The translations under genes and the position numbers were made by a program. Of a stretch of DNA of 64,000 nucleotides, positions 51,390 to 63,429 are shown in pieces. The stretch's first letter is position 1. Each line of letters starts with the position of its first letter. Source of the stretch: Silene conica (Eukaryota > Streptophyta > Magnoliopsida > Caryophyllales > Caryophyllaceae); the NCBI GenBank assembly GCA_029255685.2, contig CM055318.2, positions 18,729,001-18,793,000 of the forward strand, read 5' to 3'. The notes below the pieces were generated by a model. It ran no database searches, was not told where the DNA came from, and saw only the letters and a list, made by a program, of their open reading frames with translations.

Positions 51390-51827
51390 TAGACCTGGCA
51401 AACAGATCGGGTCGTGTCGGGTTCGTGTTCGTGTTACACGTAAACGGGTCACAAAACCTCCAACCCAAACCCGACCCAATAAAATTTCGTGTCGTGTTCG
51501 TGTCGACCCACTTAGATAAATGGGTCATCAAGCCTCAAACCTAACCCGTTAATTTTGTGTCGGGTTCGTGTCGTGTTTTCGTGTCATGACCATATTCGGA
51601 AAGTTTAAGTATATTTATGTGATGGAGGATAAAATAAATTAGGATTAATTTAGTAAACAGGTCATTTCGTGTCGGGTTCGTGTTTAAAAAGCTCAACCCA
51701 AACCCGACCCAATTAAATATCGTGTCGTGTTCGTGTCGACCCACTTACATAAATGGGTCATTAAGCCTCAACCCAAACCCGTTAATTTCGTGTCGGGTTC
51801 GTGTCGTGTCATTATTTGCCAGCTCTA
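51390..51827. mobile_element. hAT-like element nested in the left LTR
   Basis: 438 bp; ends TAGACCTGGCAAA and TTTGCCAGCTCTA; exact 8-bp duplications CCATTAAC (51382-51389, 51828-51835). The interior is a series of GGGTCGTGTCGGGTTCGTG words in both orientations. An equally long copy occupies the same place in the right LTR. Confidence 0.92.
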
Positions 51828-54292
51828 CCATTAACTATAAGCGGCATTTATCATTCAATACCACCAAATCAACCATGAATCTCATTTCAATCGATTAGAA
51901 GATAACTAAACAACTCAATACTTCCCAATTTCAGAAATCAATCAACACAATGCTCATAATTTCAGAAATTAAACAACCACAACCATACACAATCCATTTT
52001 TGACTTAAAGTCGAGTAACCTCTCAAAGTTACCTTTAAAGCTCTTCAAATCTTCAAAGAATCCTTCATTGAAGTCCATACATCCATTCTCGCTCAAGAAC
52101 AAAAGGAAAAACGGGTCACAATCTAACCCTAGAAAAAAAAGGGTTTTCCGAAAGCACAACAATACTAACTTTTAAAGACATGAAAATAAGGAGAAAGAGA
52201 AGAGGAGAACATACCTACCAAGAACTCGGAATTTGAGCAAGGAACGAAGGCGGTAGAGGCGGATTTGTGTTCTTGAGGAACACCAACAATGGTGAAGGGT
52301 TTTGGTATTTGTTGAAGAGGATGAAGGGAGTAAATGAGTTGTGTGTAATGAATGAAACATAACAGTAGGAGTATATGGGAGTTTTGAGTCGGGAATGACT
52401 CGGAATTCATTTAATGAGTCGGGATGGACTCGGATTTGACTAATTAAGACGGAAACAACCTCTCAAATCTATTATTACTCAAGATGGGACAAAAATATGC
52501 AAGTAAACCACATTTCATGAAATTATCCGCCATACATGTCATTTCTCGAAAATAAAAACCGAAACTTAGATTTATAAAACTCGAAACATAAATTGAAACT
52601 AAAAAGCTTTAAAACGAACTATTCTTATTACAAAAACATATTTACGAAATTTAATAAAATATAAATTATTCTTGAAATTCAATTAAATCTTTAGATTTAC
52701 AATACGGAAAATATCGGGGTGTTACAATCACCCCACCTTTTAAAAAGTTTCGTCCTCGAAACTTGAAGGTAGAAAAGGTGTCCATCAAAAGTTGACATTC
52801 TAAAAACATAACTTTCTTTCAAATATTTTCGAATGGAAAAAATTCTAGGGGCACAAGTCCTCATTAACGGAGCGTTAGGGTTCTCGTTACGTACTCAAGA
52901 GCCCGACGTCCCGAAACAAGGACAAGTTCAAAAGTCGAAAACGGATTATGCGCTGACAAGCGTAATACAAGTCATTAGACGTCTCCAATAACAAGTCTCA
53001 CATCAAATCAAACGCCAAAATCATTCAAAAATTTAACCGAGCTTTTCAAAACATGTCATTTTCGAAAGAGAGTTTTCATTTTGAAATCTAAAATCAAAAT
53101 AAGATTGTAACCGGAATGAAAACCTCCAACAACATAGGTAAGGTGACTCAAATCAATTATGAAGTACATAAATGGAAAACAAATTGAACATCGTTCAAAC
53201 AAGACACAAGCATGAAAGTCACACATAAACAACCAAAGAGAAACAGATTAGAACGTCAAGAAACTCCTAACACAACAAGGTTGACAAGGAAGCTAACTAA
53301 GACAAGGCATCGAACCATACTTCCCAAAGTCAAGGACGGTTCTCAACACGAGAGGAAAGAGGGAAAACAAGAGCTTCAGGTTAAGGGAGGCTAGGTACTC
53401 TCCCAGGATACGGGGACATTAACCACTCGATCTATAAAAGAAACGGCGTCATCACGATTCCTTGCACACTTCAGAAAACAACTCTTTCAATCCACAAAAC
53501 TCTCAAGGTTCCCTCACTCACTTGGTCACTCATTTCCAGGTTATCCACGGTATAAGGTACCTCATCACCAAAGGGTTTCAACCACTCGCGATCATTACCC
53601 AACATTCAACAACCTCCATGAGACTAAACCCAAAACCTACTGATAAGGTCAAACTCACATCCAACCAACCCAACCAAATCCAATATACTCATACCGATAA
53701 CCAAAATATGAAAGTTGCATTCTCTGAATTCCACATATTCTCACGTATATAACCATGAGACACTTATCCACCACCTCAAATTCCAAAAGTATAACACGAT
53801 ATTCCTCAATTCGAATACACCCAACATCGGACTGCGGTCCAACATCCAAGCATCTAGTTCCATTTACTCAAGGTCTCTCAAACCCAAACCACAAATTACA
53901 TCTTATAACATCGATTACCACGTTTTATCACCATAAGGAGGACATTCAGTCCAAAAGGCAACTCTCATCCAACGGTTTCTACTTAGCCACTAACACTCTC
54001 TTAGAACCCATTAACAACTTCACTCTAACAGTTGTCACCAAAACATAGGAAGCACTCATATAGCTAAGTCTTTAACACAAAACCACTAGGATGGCATACC
54101 ACCTCATTACCTAAGGTCATCATTGCAACCTCTCTCAACTAACTCCGATAAAACCAAACCAAAGGTCCTCAAACACACATTTGCATTCCACCAACCAAAT
54201 AGACCTCACAACTAAGCATGAAGAAAGACGACAAGGTTTACAAAGCTAAGGGCATGATACAAACTCAGAGGAAAACGAGGTACAACAGCTCG

Positions 54293-54363
<71 letters not shown>
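54293..54363. repeat. (GA)n microsatellite
   Basis: About 70 bp of GA repeats with one interruption (GAAGAG near 54332). The long serine/leucine-rich frame across it (54212-54577, minus) is an artefact of the repeat. Confidence 0.95.
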
Positions 54364-54364
<1 letters not shown>

Positions 54365-55858
54365 AGGTAACAAGATTGGAAATTCCAGGCTAAGGATGCC
54401 AATGAAAGTGAAGCCCAGAATGGAAGAGTAAGCATTAGAGTTAAGAAGATATAAGATATGACCGAAGTTCAAGTAAGAATCGTTAGGAAAGCATAGCTCG
54501 GTAGAGTTCACAAGGGAGGAGAAAGAAGAAGAAAGGCGTTGAAGCAAGGTTAGGATTTCAACTGGCACAAATCTCAAGGCTCGGGATTTCTGGGATCCTC
54601 ACAAGGTTCTCAACTCCTATTTCTAAATTCAAGCATGTTGAACTAACTCTATCCAAGACACGTATTCCCAAATGATCCATCGTACTATAAGCTCTTCCAG
54701 AGTTAAAGGTGTACAACCATCTCAACATCCACAAATTTATAAAGTCCAGGTATCTATATATCCCGAATTCCTCAAATGATACTTCTATAACACTCCAGGA
54801 TCAACCGTCTCTATACCAATGTTACTTTACCATTCATCACATCACTCCATCTTAATCCCGTAAAGGAGTAAATTCCTCAAAACTCATCAGTACCTCAGAA
54901 TGTGAACGTTAAGATTCACTAACAACGTCCTCACACCTCTATATAAGGAACCCAAACATTCTTTAAATATCTTAGGCTTTAAAAGTTACAAGTCTACAAG
55001 TTGTAGTTCACTACACCATCCAGACATCCCAAAATATGATCTTTAAGTAACTCCACAAATAGCATAACACTAATTCCGTTCAAGCAACTAAGACCATAAA
55101 TCCCAAGCATACTTCCCGAATTCATATTTATGAGTCCTAACACTTCCTTTGTACTCTGGAAGCAACATATTTCAATCCAAAGGCTCTCAATCACAAACAT
55201 GATTCCAAAGGTTAAGTTTCACTAGATGTCACACCTATTATTCACTTTCTAGGCCAAGAATTCTACCAACCGATTCCACTCACTACGGGGCAAACGACTA
55301 AGCATCAAGTTCACCAAGACACAACTTACTACACAACCTAACCTATTCCAAGAACATCAATTTTCCGAAAGAAGGCTAAGGGTTATCCTCAAATAAGCTC
55401 TTCAAAATTCAACAACTAAGGTAGGCTATCTATAAAACGCCAAGAGAAGAGGCAAGTAACAAGAACGAGGTTAAGTCGAAAGGTTAAGGTAGCTTCCGAG
55501 GCAAGATAGAAGATGGTTCAAGGAAAAGGAAATGCATCCAGAGACAAGAGAAGGAAAGAGATGCATGAGAGTAAGAGGTAAATTAAGGGACAAGGAAACA
55601 TTTACCAAGGAATATAAGAATCTTCCAACTTCGGTAGTAGGCACAACTCTTTATCTTCATTCAGATAAGCTCGCGGTTCACCTGTTCTAAAGCATAACAA
55701 TAAACTCAAGGACAATTAACAAACCGGTTAGACCTAACATAGAGAAACCACAATACAGACTACCACTTGGTCCTTAAGTCTACCCATCTCTCATTCATTA
55801 TTTCAGGTCAAGTTCATATTTAAGTTGGGGTACACGTGCGTGCGTTGGGAGCATTACT

Positions 55859-55870
55859 GCTCTGATACCA
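55859..55870 (-). other. Primer-binding site (initiator tRNA-Met), inner copy
   Basis: TGGTATCAGAGC in the minus sense, two bases inside the right LTR. This is the PBS that would prime synthesis of the element. Confidence 0.9.
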
Positions 55871-56537
55871 ACTGTGACACCCCGCGATATTACATAAAAA
55901 TAAACAAGCAACTTGCAGCGGAAAATACGGTATTTTAAAAACTTTCGACATATATAAATAAACTTAATCGCGGAATATCAAAAACAACATGCGGAAGGTT
56001 TAAAACTAAAGAAAAAGTATAACTTATACAAGATAAATGAAAGTTTACAAGGGATAAGGTACCCTCGATAGCAACAGAATTAAATCTAAGCTAAACGTAA
56101 ATAGGTAATTTGTCGACTAATCAACAATGCTCGCTAGCCACACGTCTTCCCCAAACAGCACCAACCTACATACATGAAACATGTACGCCACAGTCAGTGG
56201 GGAGTAACTCGAGGTTCTCCCAGCCACTTTTTGTCAGAAAACACGTAAACGGTAATACAACACAACGTATACATATGAACATGCATATACCAAGATAAAT
56301 ACTCAAATATGACATATTCAAATATGACAAGCATGATCAAGCATGAACCAACATGTGAACTACCACGGTCATCATGTGAACTATATCAAACGGATAATTA
56401 ACTCAAGTGAATGACTCAGCGGCCAACACTTGATGGCATGTTCATTCACACAAACAACAAGCAAGTAATTGACTCAGAGGCCAACACTAGATGGCATGGC
56501 CAAACCCAGAACATACAAGAATAGAATGAACGCCGTC

Positions 56538-56940
56538 AGGGAACATAACCGTTACCACTGTCCACTGACCGCTAGATCGCATAACCATGACACTAGCTAT
56601 CGGGACGCATAACCACGACACCGAATCTATGTATAACGTAACCGCTGACTATATGCCTAAGACCTGGCCAGACCTCTCGATGTAATAACCTACACCGAAC
56701 GACACACGGGGACCGGAGCGCATTAGCACGACCTCCAACTACGGGAGCGCATTAGCACGACCTCCGACCAATCCCGAACATAGACAAAACCCATAACCGG
56801 GTGGCATTAGTTCATTACAATGATACACAAATCGTACCACCGCTATCTATTCACAAACAAGGTGACATAACCGTCACCAACACAACTTGGAATGACATAA
56901 CCGTCATCCAAACACATGCAAGGTAACATAACCGTTAACT
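56538..56940. repeat. Stem-loop array with ATAACC loops, right LTR
   Basis: Same hairpins as 50146-50543. Some stems are weakened by point changes (GTATAACG for GTATAGCG, TATATGCC for TATACGCC, CCATGACAC for CCACGACAC), and CTGTCCA is inserted next to the first hairpin. Confidence 0.82.
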
Positions 56941-57784
56941 AACCCATTTAGAACATGTGAGCTTCAAATCAATCAAGACAACACTTAAGCTAGTTTTGAG
57001 AAGCTAACTTGAAGCAGGAGCCGGTTTCCCTTCCGGTTGCCCGGCCGGGGGGTCTTCCTCCTCAGTTTAGCTACTAAAACGGTTTAAGCATTCAACCATG
57101 CAACAACAACGGAAGTATAATTTACGAAACTCATATAATATATTCATATATCAAGGAGGAGAAGGAGAGGCAAAGCTTAACCAAGGGAATAAGTGCAAAG
57201 TAAAGAGAAGCAAGCAAAAAGGAAGAATTGAAGCCTTGGCATACACAAACAAGAGCCAAAATGAAGAATTGAAAACTCGGTTTCACAAGGGTCAACTTCA
57301 AACGACTATATCTCGAGTTATAGAGCTCCTATTGATGCAAGGCCAAGTGGAGGTGAAAGCTTGTGATCTTAGCTTTCCAACGATAGGTCACACGCCTCAT
57401 TTGGATAAGAAACGAGAGAGATATGACCTTTAGAAGATGCTGCTGTCAGACTAAACCGCAGCCTGCGCTAAATACCGCAGCCTGCGCATGGCCAGGCCGC
57501 AGGCCTGCGTGGGTGGCCGCAGCCTGCGGTTCCCACGGGCTGCTGCCCAGCCGTGCTCAGTCCGTGCGCTCGCTCCTTGGCTCCTTATTCGACAATGCAA
57601 GATAGTTACTACGCAATATACCCAACACGTAACGTTATTCATTCTCGTATATATGACAACATGTACTCGTAACTAAACCATAACAAGCAACATTTATCAA
57701 CCCAAACACGGATTAAATCAATTGGAAATCATTATATTGATGAGACGAACTAAGCATGTGACGGATACTAACTTACCCATTAAC

Positions 57785-58222
57785 TAGACCTGGCAAACAG
57801 ATCGGGTCGTGTCGGGTTCGTGTTCGTGTTACACGTAAACGGGTCACAAAACCTTCAACCCAAACCCGACCCAATAAAATTTCGTGTCGTGTTCGTGTCG
57901 ACCCACTTAGATAAATGGGTCATCAAGCCTCAAACCTAACCCGTTAATTTTGTGTCGGGTTCGTGTCGTGTTTTCGTGTCATGACCATATTCGGAAAGTT
58001 TAAGTATATTTATGTGATGGAGGATAAAATAAATTAGGATTAATTTAGTAAACAGGTCATTTCGTGTCGGGTTCGTGTTTAAAAAGCTCAACCCAAACCC
58101 GACCCAATTAAATATCGTGTCGTGTTCGTGTCGACCCACTTACATAAATGGGTCATTAAGCCTCAACCCAAACCCGTTAATTTCGTGTCGGGTTCGTGTC
58201 GTGTCATTATTTGCCAGCTCTA
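57785..58222. mobile_element. hAT-like element nested in the right LTR
   Basis: 438 bp, same ends and same 8-bp duplication CCATTAAC (57777-57784, 58223-58230) as the copy at 51390-51827. Confidence 0.92.
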
Positions 58223-59485
58223 CCATTAACTATAAGCGGCATTTATCATTCAATACCACCAAATCAACCATGAATCTCATTTCAATCGATTAGAAGATAA
58301 CTAAACAACTCAATACTTCCCAATTTCAGAAATCAATCAACACAATGCTCATAATTTCAGAAATTAAACAACCACAACCATACACAATCCATTTTTGACT
58401 TAAAGTCGAGTAACCTCTCAAAGTTACCTTTAAAGCTCTTCAAATCTTCAAAGAATCCTTCATTGAAGTCCATACATCCATTCTCGCTCAAGAACAAAAG
58501 GAAAAACGGGTCACAATCTAACCCTAGAAAAAAAAGGGTTTTCCGAAAGCACAACAATACTAACTTTTAAAGACATGAAAATAAGGAGAAAGAGAAGAGG
58601 AGAACATACCTACCAAGAACTCGGAATTTGAGCAAGGAACGAAGGCGGTAGAGGCGGATTTGTGTTCTTGAGGAACACCAACAATGGTGAAGGGTTTTGG
58701 TATTTGTTGAAGAGGATGAAGGGAGTAAATGAGTTGTGTGTAATGAATGAAACATAACAGTAGGAGTATATGGGAGTTTTGAGTCGGGAATGACTCGGAA
58801 TTCATTTAATGAGTCGGGATGGACTCGGATTTGACTAATTAAGACGGAAACAACCTCTCAAATCTATTATTACTCAAGATGGGACAAAAATATGCAAGTA
58901 AACCACATTTCATGAAGTCATTTCTCGAAAATAAAAACCGAAACTTAGATTTATAAAACTCGAAACATAAATTGAAACTAAAAAGCTTTAAAACGAACTA
59001 TTCTTATTACAAAAAGATATTTACGAAATTTAATAAAATATAAATTATTCTTGAAATTCAATTAAATCTCTAGATTTACAATACGGAAAATATCGGGGTG
59101 TTACAATCACCCCACCTTTTAAAAAGTTTCGTCCTCGAAACTTGAAGGTAGAAAAGGTGTCCATCAAAAGTTGACATTCTAAAAACATAACTTTCTTTCA
59201 AATATTTTCGAATGGAAAAAATTCTAGCGGCACAAGTCCTCATTAACGGAGCGTTAGGGTTCTCGTTACGTACTCAAGAGCCCGACGTCCCGAAACAAGG
59301 ACAAGTTCAAAAGTCGAAAACGGATTATGCGCTGACAAGCGTAATACAAGTCATTAGACGTCTCCAATAACAAGTCTCACATTAAATCAAACGCCAAAAT
59401 CATTCAAAAATTTAACCGAGCTTTTCAAAACATGTCATTTTCGAAAGATAGTTTTCATTTTGAAATCTAAAATCAAAATAAGATT

Positions 59486-60770
59486 AAGTAACAAGTAATC
59501 CCAGCTTTCGCCCTAAATTGTCTCAAAACAAAGTGTATACAACTCAAACAAGGCTCAAACTTTCGTCAAAGACAAGTAAAGCATGAATAAAGAACCCAAC
59601 TTTTATTACGACAATTCATCAAACACTAAGCATGCTGCATGCATAACTTTGAAAGACAATTCCTTTAAACAACTAAGTCAAAAATCAAGTATAGACCATC
59701 ATCAAAATCTACAAGAGATTCCCCTAACCCTAGATGGATTCTACTCACACGTAATTGAAGAGAAAATGTAAACAAATGAGAACATGGTGACAAACATGAT
59801 GAAAAATTTATAACTAAAATAAACAATACAAAGAGAACTTGGAAAATGTAAACAAATAAACTAACAAAACAAAGGAGAGGAAGATTATACCAATTCTATG
59901 AAGAACGATTGGAACTTGGATTGAAAACAGAGAGATTCTTCAATGTCTTGGATTACAACCCAAAACGAAGTGTAAACTAATGAATTGAAAACTACATTAA
60001 ATTATGGAAGATTCAAACTTGTAAAAGGAAGACTGACTACAACTTAAAGTAACTAATTAGGGTTTCTAAAATTTGAAAGGAAGGTGAATAATGTAGAGAG
60101 TATTGTTTAAGAAAAGTCTAGGTCTAGGTATATGTATTTTCTGAAAAATTTTAAGGCGCGTATATATAGGTCTTCAAAATAGGCTGAAAACAAGCTCAGG
60201 TGGGCTCAGGCGGTGGGTCGGCTGCCGGTACAACCACTGGCTGGAAGATCAATCTTTAGTTCTGGAAAATGAGAAAAACTTTAAGGTCATCAGGTGCCTC
60301 TAGCCGGTGGGCCGGCTGGGAGCACACCTTCTGATTTCCTCCTTCTTCTCCTTTTTTCTCTTTCTCTAGATTGCACCCGTAGACGGTCGGGCGGCTTTCG
60401 TTAGATGACCAGTTGGGAACCACAAGTCTAAAATTTGCTCATTGTTTCACTCACAAATGGTTAAGTATGGGTGTGCGTGTCCCCATCCGGGTAGCCGGGC
60501 TACCGGGCTACCGGCTGGGAGGACCTGATCATCAAATTCTTCTCTTTTCTTCCTTTTGAGCTTCAAAACCGTTTCAAATACTCTTGTTTCTTCATTCCCG
60601 CATCAAATCCAACAAGATGAGAGAAATACATAGGATCAGGATATTGGGAAAATAATGCAAGCAAAGACACGTAAAATGGTGCTGAAACGGGATTAAAAAT
60701 ATAGGAAAAAGAGAGAAAAATATGACAAAATCGATGTTCATCAACTTGCTACAAGTAGCACAAAACAAGA
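59486..60770 (-). other. LTR-like non-coding sequence
   Basis: No gene. On the minus strand a TATA-type CCTATATATACGCGCC (near 60150-60165) lies downstream of a GC-rich zone (60205-60530) with repeated CCGGCTGGGA/GGGCCGGCT words, an arrangement typical of LTR U3/R regions. The GC-rich words resemble those at positions 1-45 of the window. No boundaries were found. Confidence 0.35.
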
Positions 60771-60774
60771 GGCA

Positions 60775-61815
60775 GTGTACTACTCTGCAAGAAACTACCT
60801 GTGGGATGGAATTACTGAGTATCTGAGGTCCCCACCAGTGGCATGGAACAAAGTCTGTACTACTCTGCAAGAGGGGGGACTGGGGTTGAAAGTTGAAAGC
60901 CTTTGGAATAAAGCTGCTATTGGAAAGCTGGTGTGGTGGGTGTTCTGTCATCCTACCAAACTATGGGTCCAGTGGATTCAAGCTAACTATCTCAAGGGGG
61001 TCAACTGGCTGGATTACCAACCATCTAAAGATATCAGCTGGACATGGTCTAAGATCTGTAGAGTGAAAGATGATTTCAGAATGGCTTATATACACAATGA
61101 ATGGCAAAATCTTCCAGGGCAGCAGTATACTATGCACAAAGGGTACACCAAACTTGTTGGTCCTCAACAACAAGTTAATTGGCACAATTATGTCTGGAAC
61201 AAATGGTTCAAACCAAAACATACCTTTATCAGTTGGCTGCATTATCAGTCAGGGCTGCTCACCAGGGACAAAATGCTGCAATGGGGGTGATCACAGACTC
61301 CAACTGCTGTATATGCGAGCTAGCAACAGAAACTGACCAACATTTGTTCTTCAGATGTCCATACACAAGCCAAATCATTGCTAATCTATCTCAATGGACT
61401 GACATTTCTTTACCTACTGAGAATTATGTAGATTGGAGGAAGGCTAAGAGATACATCAAGCTCAAAGAGGATTATTGATAGCATTCTAAATGCTACTATA
61501 TACTACGTGTGACATCAGAGAAATCAGAGCAGGCTGGAAGGGGTGTTGTATACCCTCTGAAATGTTCACGCCTTATTAAGCAAGACATACTCCAGACCAT
61601 ATCACACAAGCTGCAGGGGAACTTAATAGAAAAGACTTAAGGTGGATTGATCATCTTAGAAGAGAGTAATTGGGGTTTGATTTTTGTTAGCCCATCCGAC
61701 AATTCTGTTTTTCATATGGAAATGGTTGGTGTAAGTCCTACTAGGACTATATTATATGATGTAATGGTTCTAATCTGATTCTAATATATTTTCTACATTT
61801 TCCCAAAAAAAAAAT
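60775..61815 (+). pseudogene. L1 LINE 3' end (zinc-binding domain and tail)
   Basis: 60775-61290 encodes WNKVCTTLQEGGLGLKVESL, NKAAIGKLVWW and WNKWFKPKHTFISWL, the C-terminal part of plant LINE ORF2. The frame then shifts and 61267-61478 continues with NCCICELATETDQHLFFRCPY, the Cys/His block of the reverse-transcriptase zinc-binding domain. A 3' UTR follows, ending in an A run at about 61805-61814. It is 5'-truncated and lacks RT. GTACTACTCTGCAAGA occurs at the 5' junction (about 60777) and again 81 bp inside. Confidence 0.88.
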
Positions 61816-62635
61816 TGCACAGGTTGGTTCACATTTTAAAAAGGTCAGGCTAAGCATTATCTTTACTCGTTCAACTTTTAAGACTATTAGAACAAGTTAC
61901 TTTATCATTATTATTTAAAAAAATACTGAAAAATTCATAACATTAAATAAAAATTAAAGCACAATGTTAAAAAAATTAAACTTAAAAGTAGAATTAATAT
62001 ATTTAATAGTATTAAACACAAATTAAAATTCTCACCATAAGTTTTCAAAACAATATTAATCATTCAATTTACTTAGAATTGTAATTGATAAATAAAAGAA
62101 CTAAGTTTATTTATTTTGACAAATATTTTTTAGCTTTAATTAGTTACATAACAAAAATAAATAAAACAAAAATAATAATAACCATAATTGTGACAAAACA
62201 GTAATAAACGTCACAATATTCGTGGCAAAATACTAATAATCCGTGGCAAAAATATAGTAAATTGTGGAAAATAGATTTTGACTATATATTATGACATTAT
62301 GGGTATTTTTTTTTTCTTACGGGTTTTTTTGTCGTTAGGGTTCATTGCGGCTGTAAATCAGCGTAACAAATGGACTGCAATCTACTAACAATTTAATGAT
62401 TTAATACTAACAATGAGAAATTGACTAAATGATTTACATAATTGCGTAATTGTCGAATCATCAAGAAAATGATGTCGATTTGTATATACTTTATTTAACT
62501 ACTAACAAAATTGCGTAATCTCGAATCATCAAGGGGAAATTTCGATTTGTATACACACTGTTTAACTACTAAAATTCCCTACAAGCATCCTCTCACTTGA
62601 TTATCTTCTTCTCTCTTACCATTTTTTGTGGTTCA
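61816..62635. other. AT-rich spacer
   Basis: No gene. A pair of similar phrases, TAATTGTCGAATCATCAAG and TAATCTCGAATCATCAAG, occurs about 70 bp apart (near 62448 and 62517), suggesting a small imperfect duplication. Confidence 0.4.
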
Positions 62636-63260
62636 TTAATTAATCCAATTAATGCGATAATCTTGATTAGTAGTCAAACAAACATAGATTTCTTCAAGAT
62701 TAGGGGTATTCAACTCCATTTTCAGCAACTTTTTAAAATTTCCCAAATTAATTTCTTGAATCTTGAAAATCTTCAGGCTATGGCTGGTGATTCTCAACAC
62801 TGGTTGAGCCAAGAATACACTGCTGCATATCTCAATGTTAGGATTCTTTAAATTTTTACAGGTCCTCACCATTTCTGAAACATCATCCCATTTTTTGTTC
62901 TCGTGATCATCTATAGTGATTTTCAAATTGCTGAAATTTCCAAGATCAAAGATGATCATGGGGATAAAACCCTCTCTGGGACATTCTAGACTAAGTGAAT
63001 TAAGTTGCGGAAGATCGTAAACCGTTCCCGGATAGCAGGGAAAGAAAAGCTTATTGACTAGCATGTTTCTAGTATTCAATCCTTCAATCCTTATGGACTC
63101 CACCATATTCCTCCTAGATAAGGTAATCCACCCTGCCAGCCCCATCACCCCTTAATTTGCCTACTCAAGCCAAAATTAACTTCCTTAATTTCTCCAAATT
63201 TATTCCTTATTTTTCTACAATTCTCAATGGAATCGTCACTAATGTTTAATATTTTCACAT
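62636..63260 (-). pseudogene. F-box/LRR-type protein remnant
   Basis: The minus-strand frame 63148-62636 (170 codons) reads as leucine-rich repeats of the plant F-box/LRR group: MVESIRIEGLNTRNMLVNKL, LPQLNSLSLECP, FSNLKITIDD, KNLKNPNIEICSS, SHSLKIFKIQEI and LKMELNTPNLEEIYV. Upstream, in another frame (about 63260-63150), comes DVKILNISDDSIENCRKI and FGEIKEVNFGLSRQIKG, which continues the same style of repeat but meets a stop, implying a frameshift near 63150. No F-box motif lies in the window before the AT-rich repeat at 63430. Intact relatives act in SCF ubiquitin ligases as substrate receptors; this copy looks dead. Confidence 0.65.
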
Positions 63261-63429
63261 CATATATTTACCTAATGCAGAAGCCAAACCGCTGACGTGG
63301 CATCACATGAAACAAGCTCCGTCTTACGTGGCGCGATTTAAAGCCTACTAACATATTACTCGGTATTAATTTTAAAAATAAATAAATTAATTAATATCCA
63401 ACACAAAAATTTTAAATTTCCTAAATTGA

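Larger units (their letters stand above)
49483..52726 (-). repeat. Left LTR (3' LTR in sense), 3244 bp
   Basis: TG...CA ends. Contains a hairpin array, a GC-rich repeat block and a nested hAT-like element. Few differences from 55873-59105. Confidence 0.9.
49349..53106. repeat. Direct duplication, copy 1
   Basis: Nearly identical to 55739-59485. Contains 134 bp of PBS-side internal sequence, a whole LTR, and 380 bp of PPT-side internal sequence. Confidence 0.92.
52727..55872 (-). other. Non-coding internal region of the gypsy-type element
   Basis: 3.1 kb with no open frame of note and no gag, protease, RT or integrase motif on either strand. It starts (plus strand) with the purine-tract side ATCACCCCACCTTTT and ends with the PBS at 55859-55870. 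The middle is A/C-rich on the plus strand and carries a (GA)n run. Confidence 0.75.
49483..59105 (-). mobile_element. Non-coding gypsy-type LTR element with 3.2-kb LTRs
   Basis: LTRs 49483-52726 and 55873-59105 begin TGTGACACCCC and end GGGGTGTTACA. The internal part (52727-55872, 3.1 kb) has its PBS next to the right LTR (55859-55870) and its purine tract, AAAAGGTGGGGTGAT in the sense strand, next to the left LTR, so the element is read on the minus strand. The tract follows TTTCGAGGACGAAAC, the usual end of the pol reading region in plant gypsy elements of the Tekay/Del type (recognition from memory). The interior keeps no gag-pol frame, so it is non-autonomous. Extra internal pieces lie outside both LTRs, so no target duplication can be assigned. 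Confidence 0.88.
55873..59105 (-). repeat. Right LTR (5' LTR in sense), 3233 bp
   Basis: Same ends and content as the left LTR. Several differences are C-to-T or G-to-A in this copy, often at CG sites. Confidence 0.9.
55739..59485. repeat. Direct duplication, copy 2
   Basis: Counterpart of 49349-53106. Similarity starts at ATAGAGAAACCAC and stops after AAAATCAAAATAAGATT at both copies. Confidence 0.92.

Noticed and set aside
54212..54577. 121-codon serine/leucine-rich frame
   Set aside because: It is the translation of a (GA)n microsatellite.
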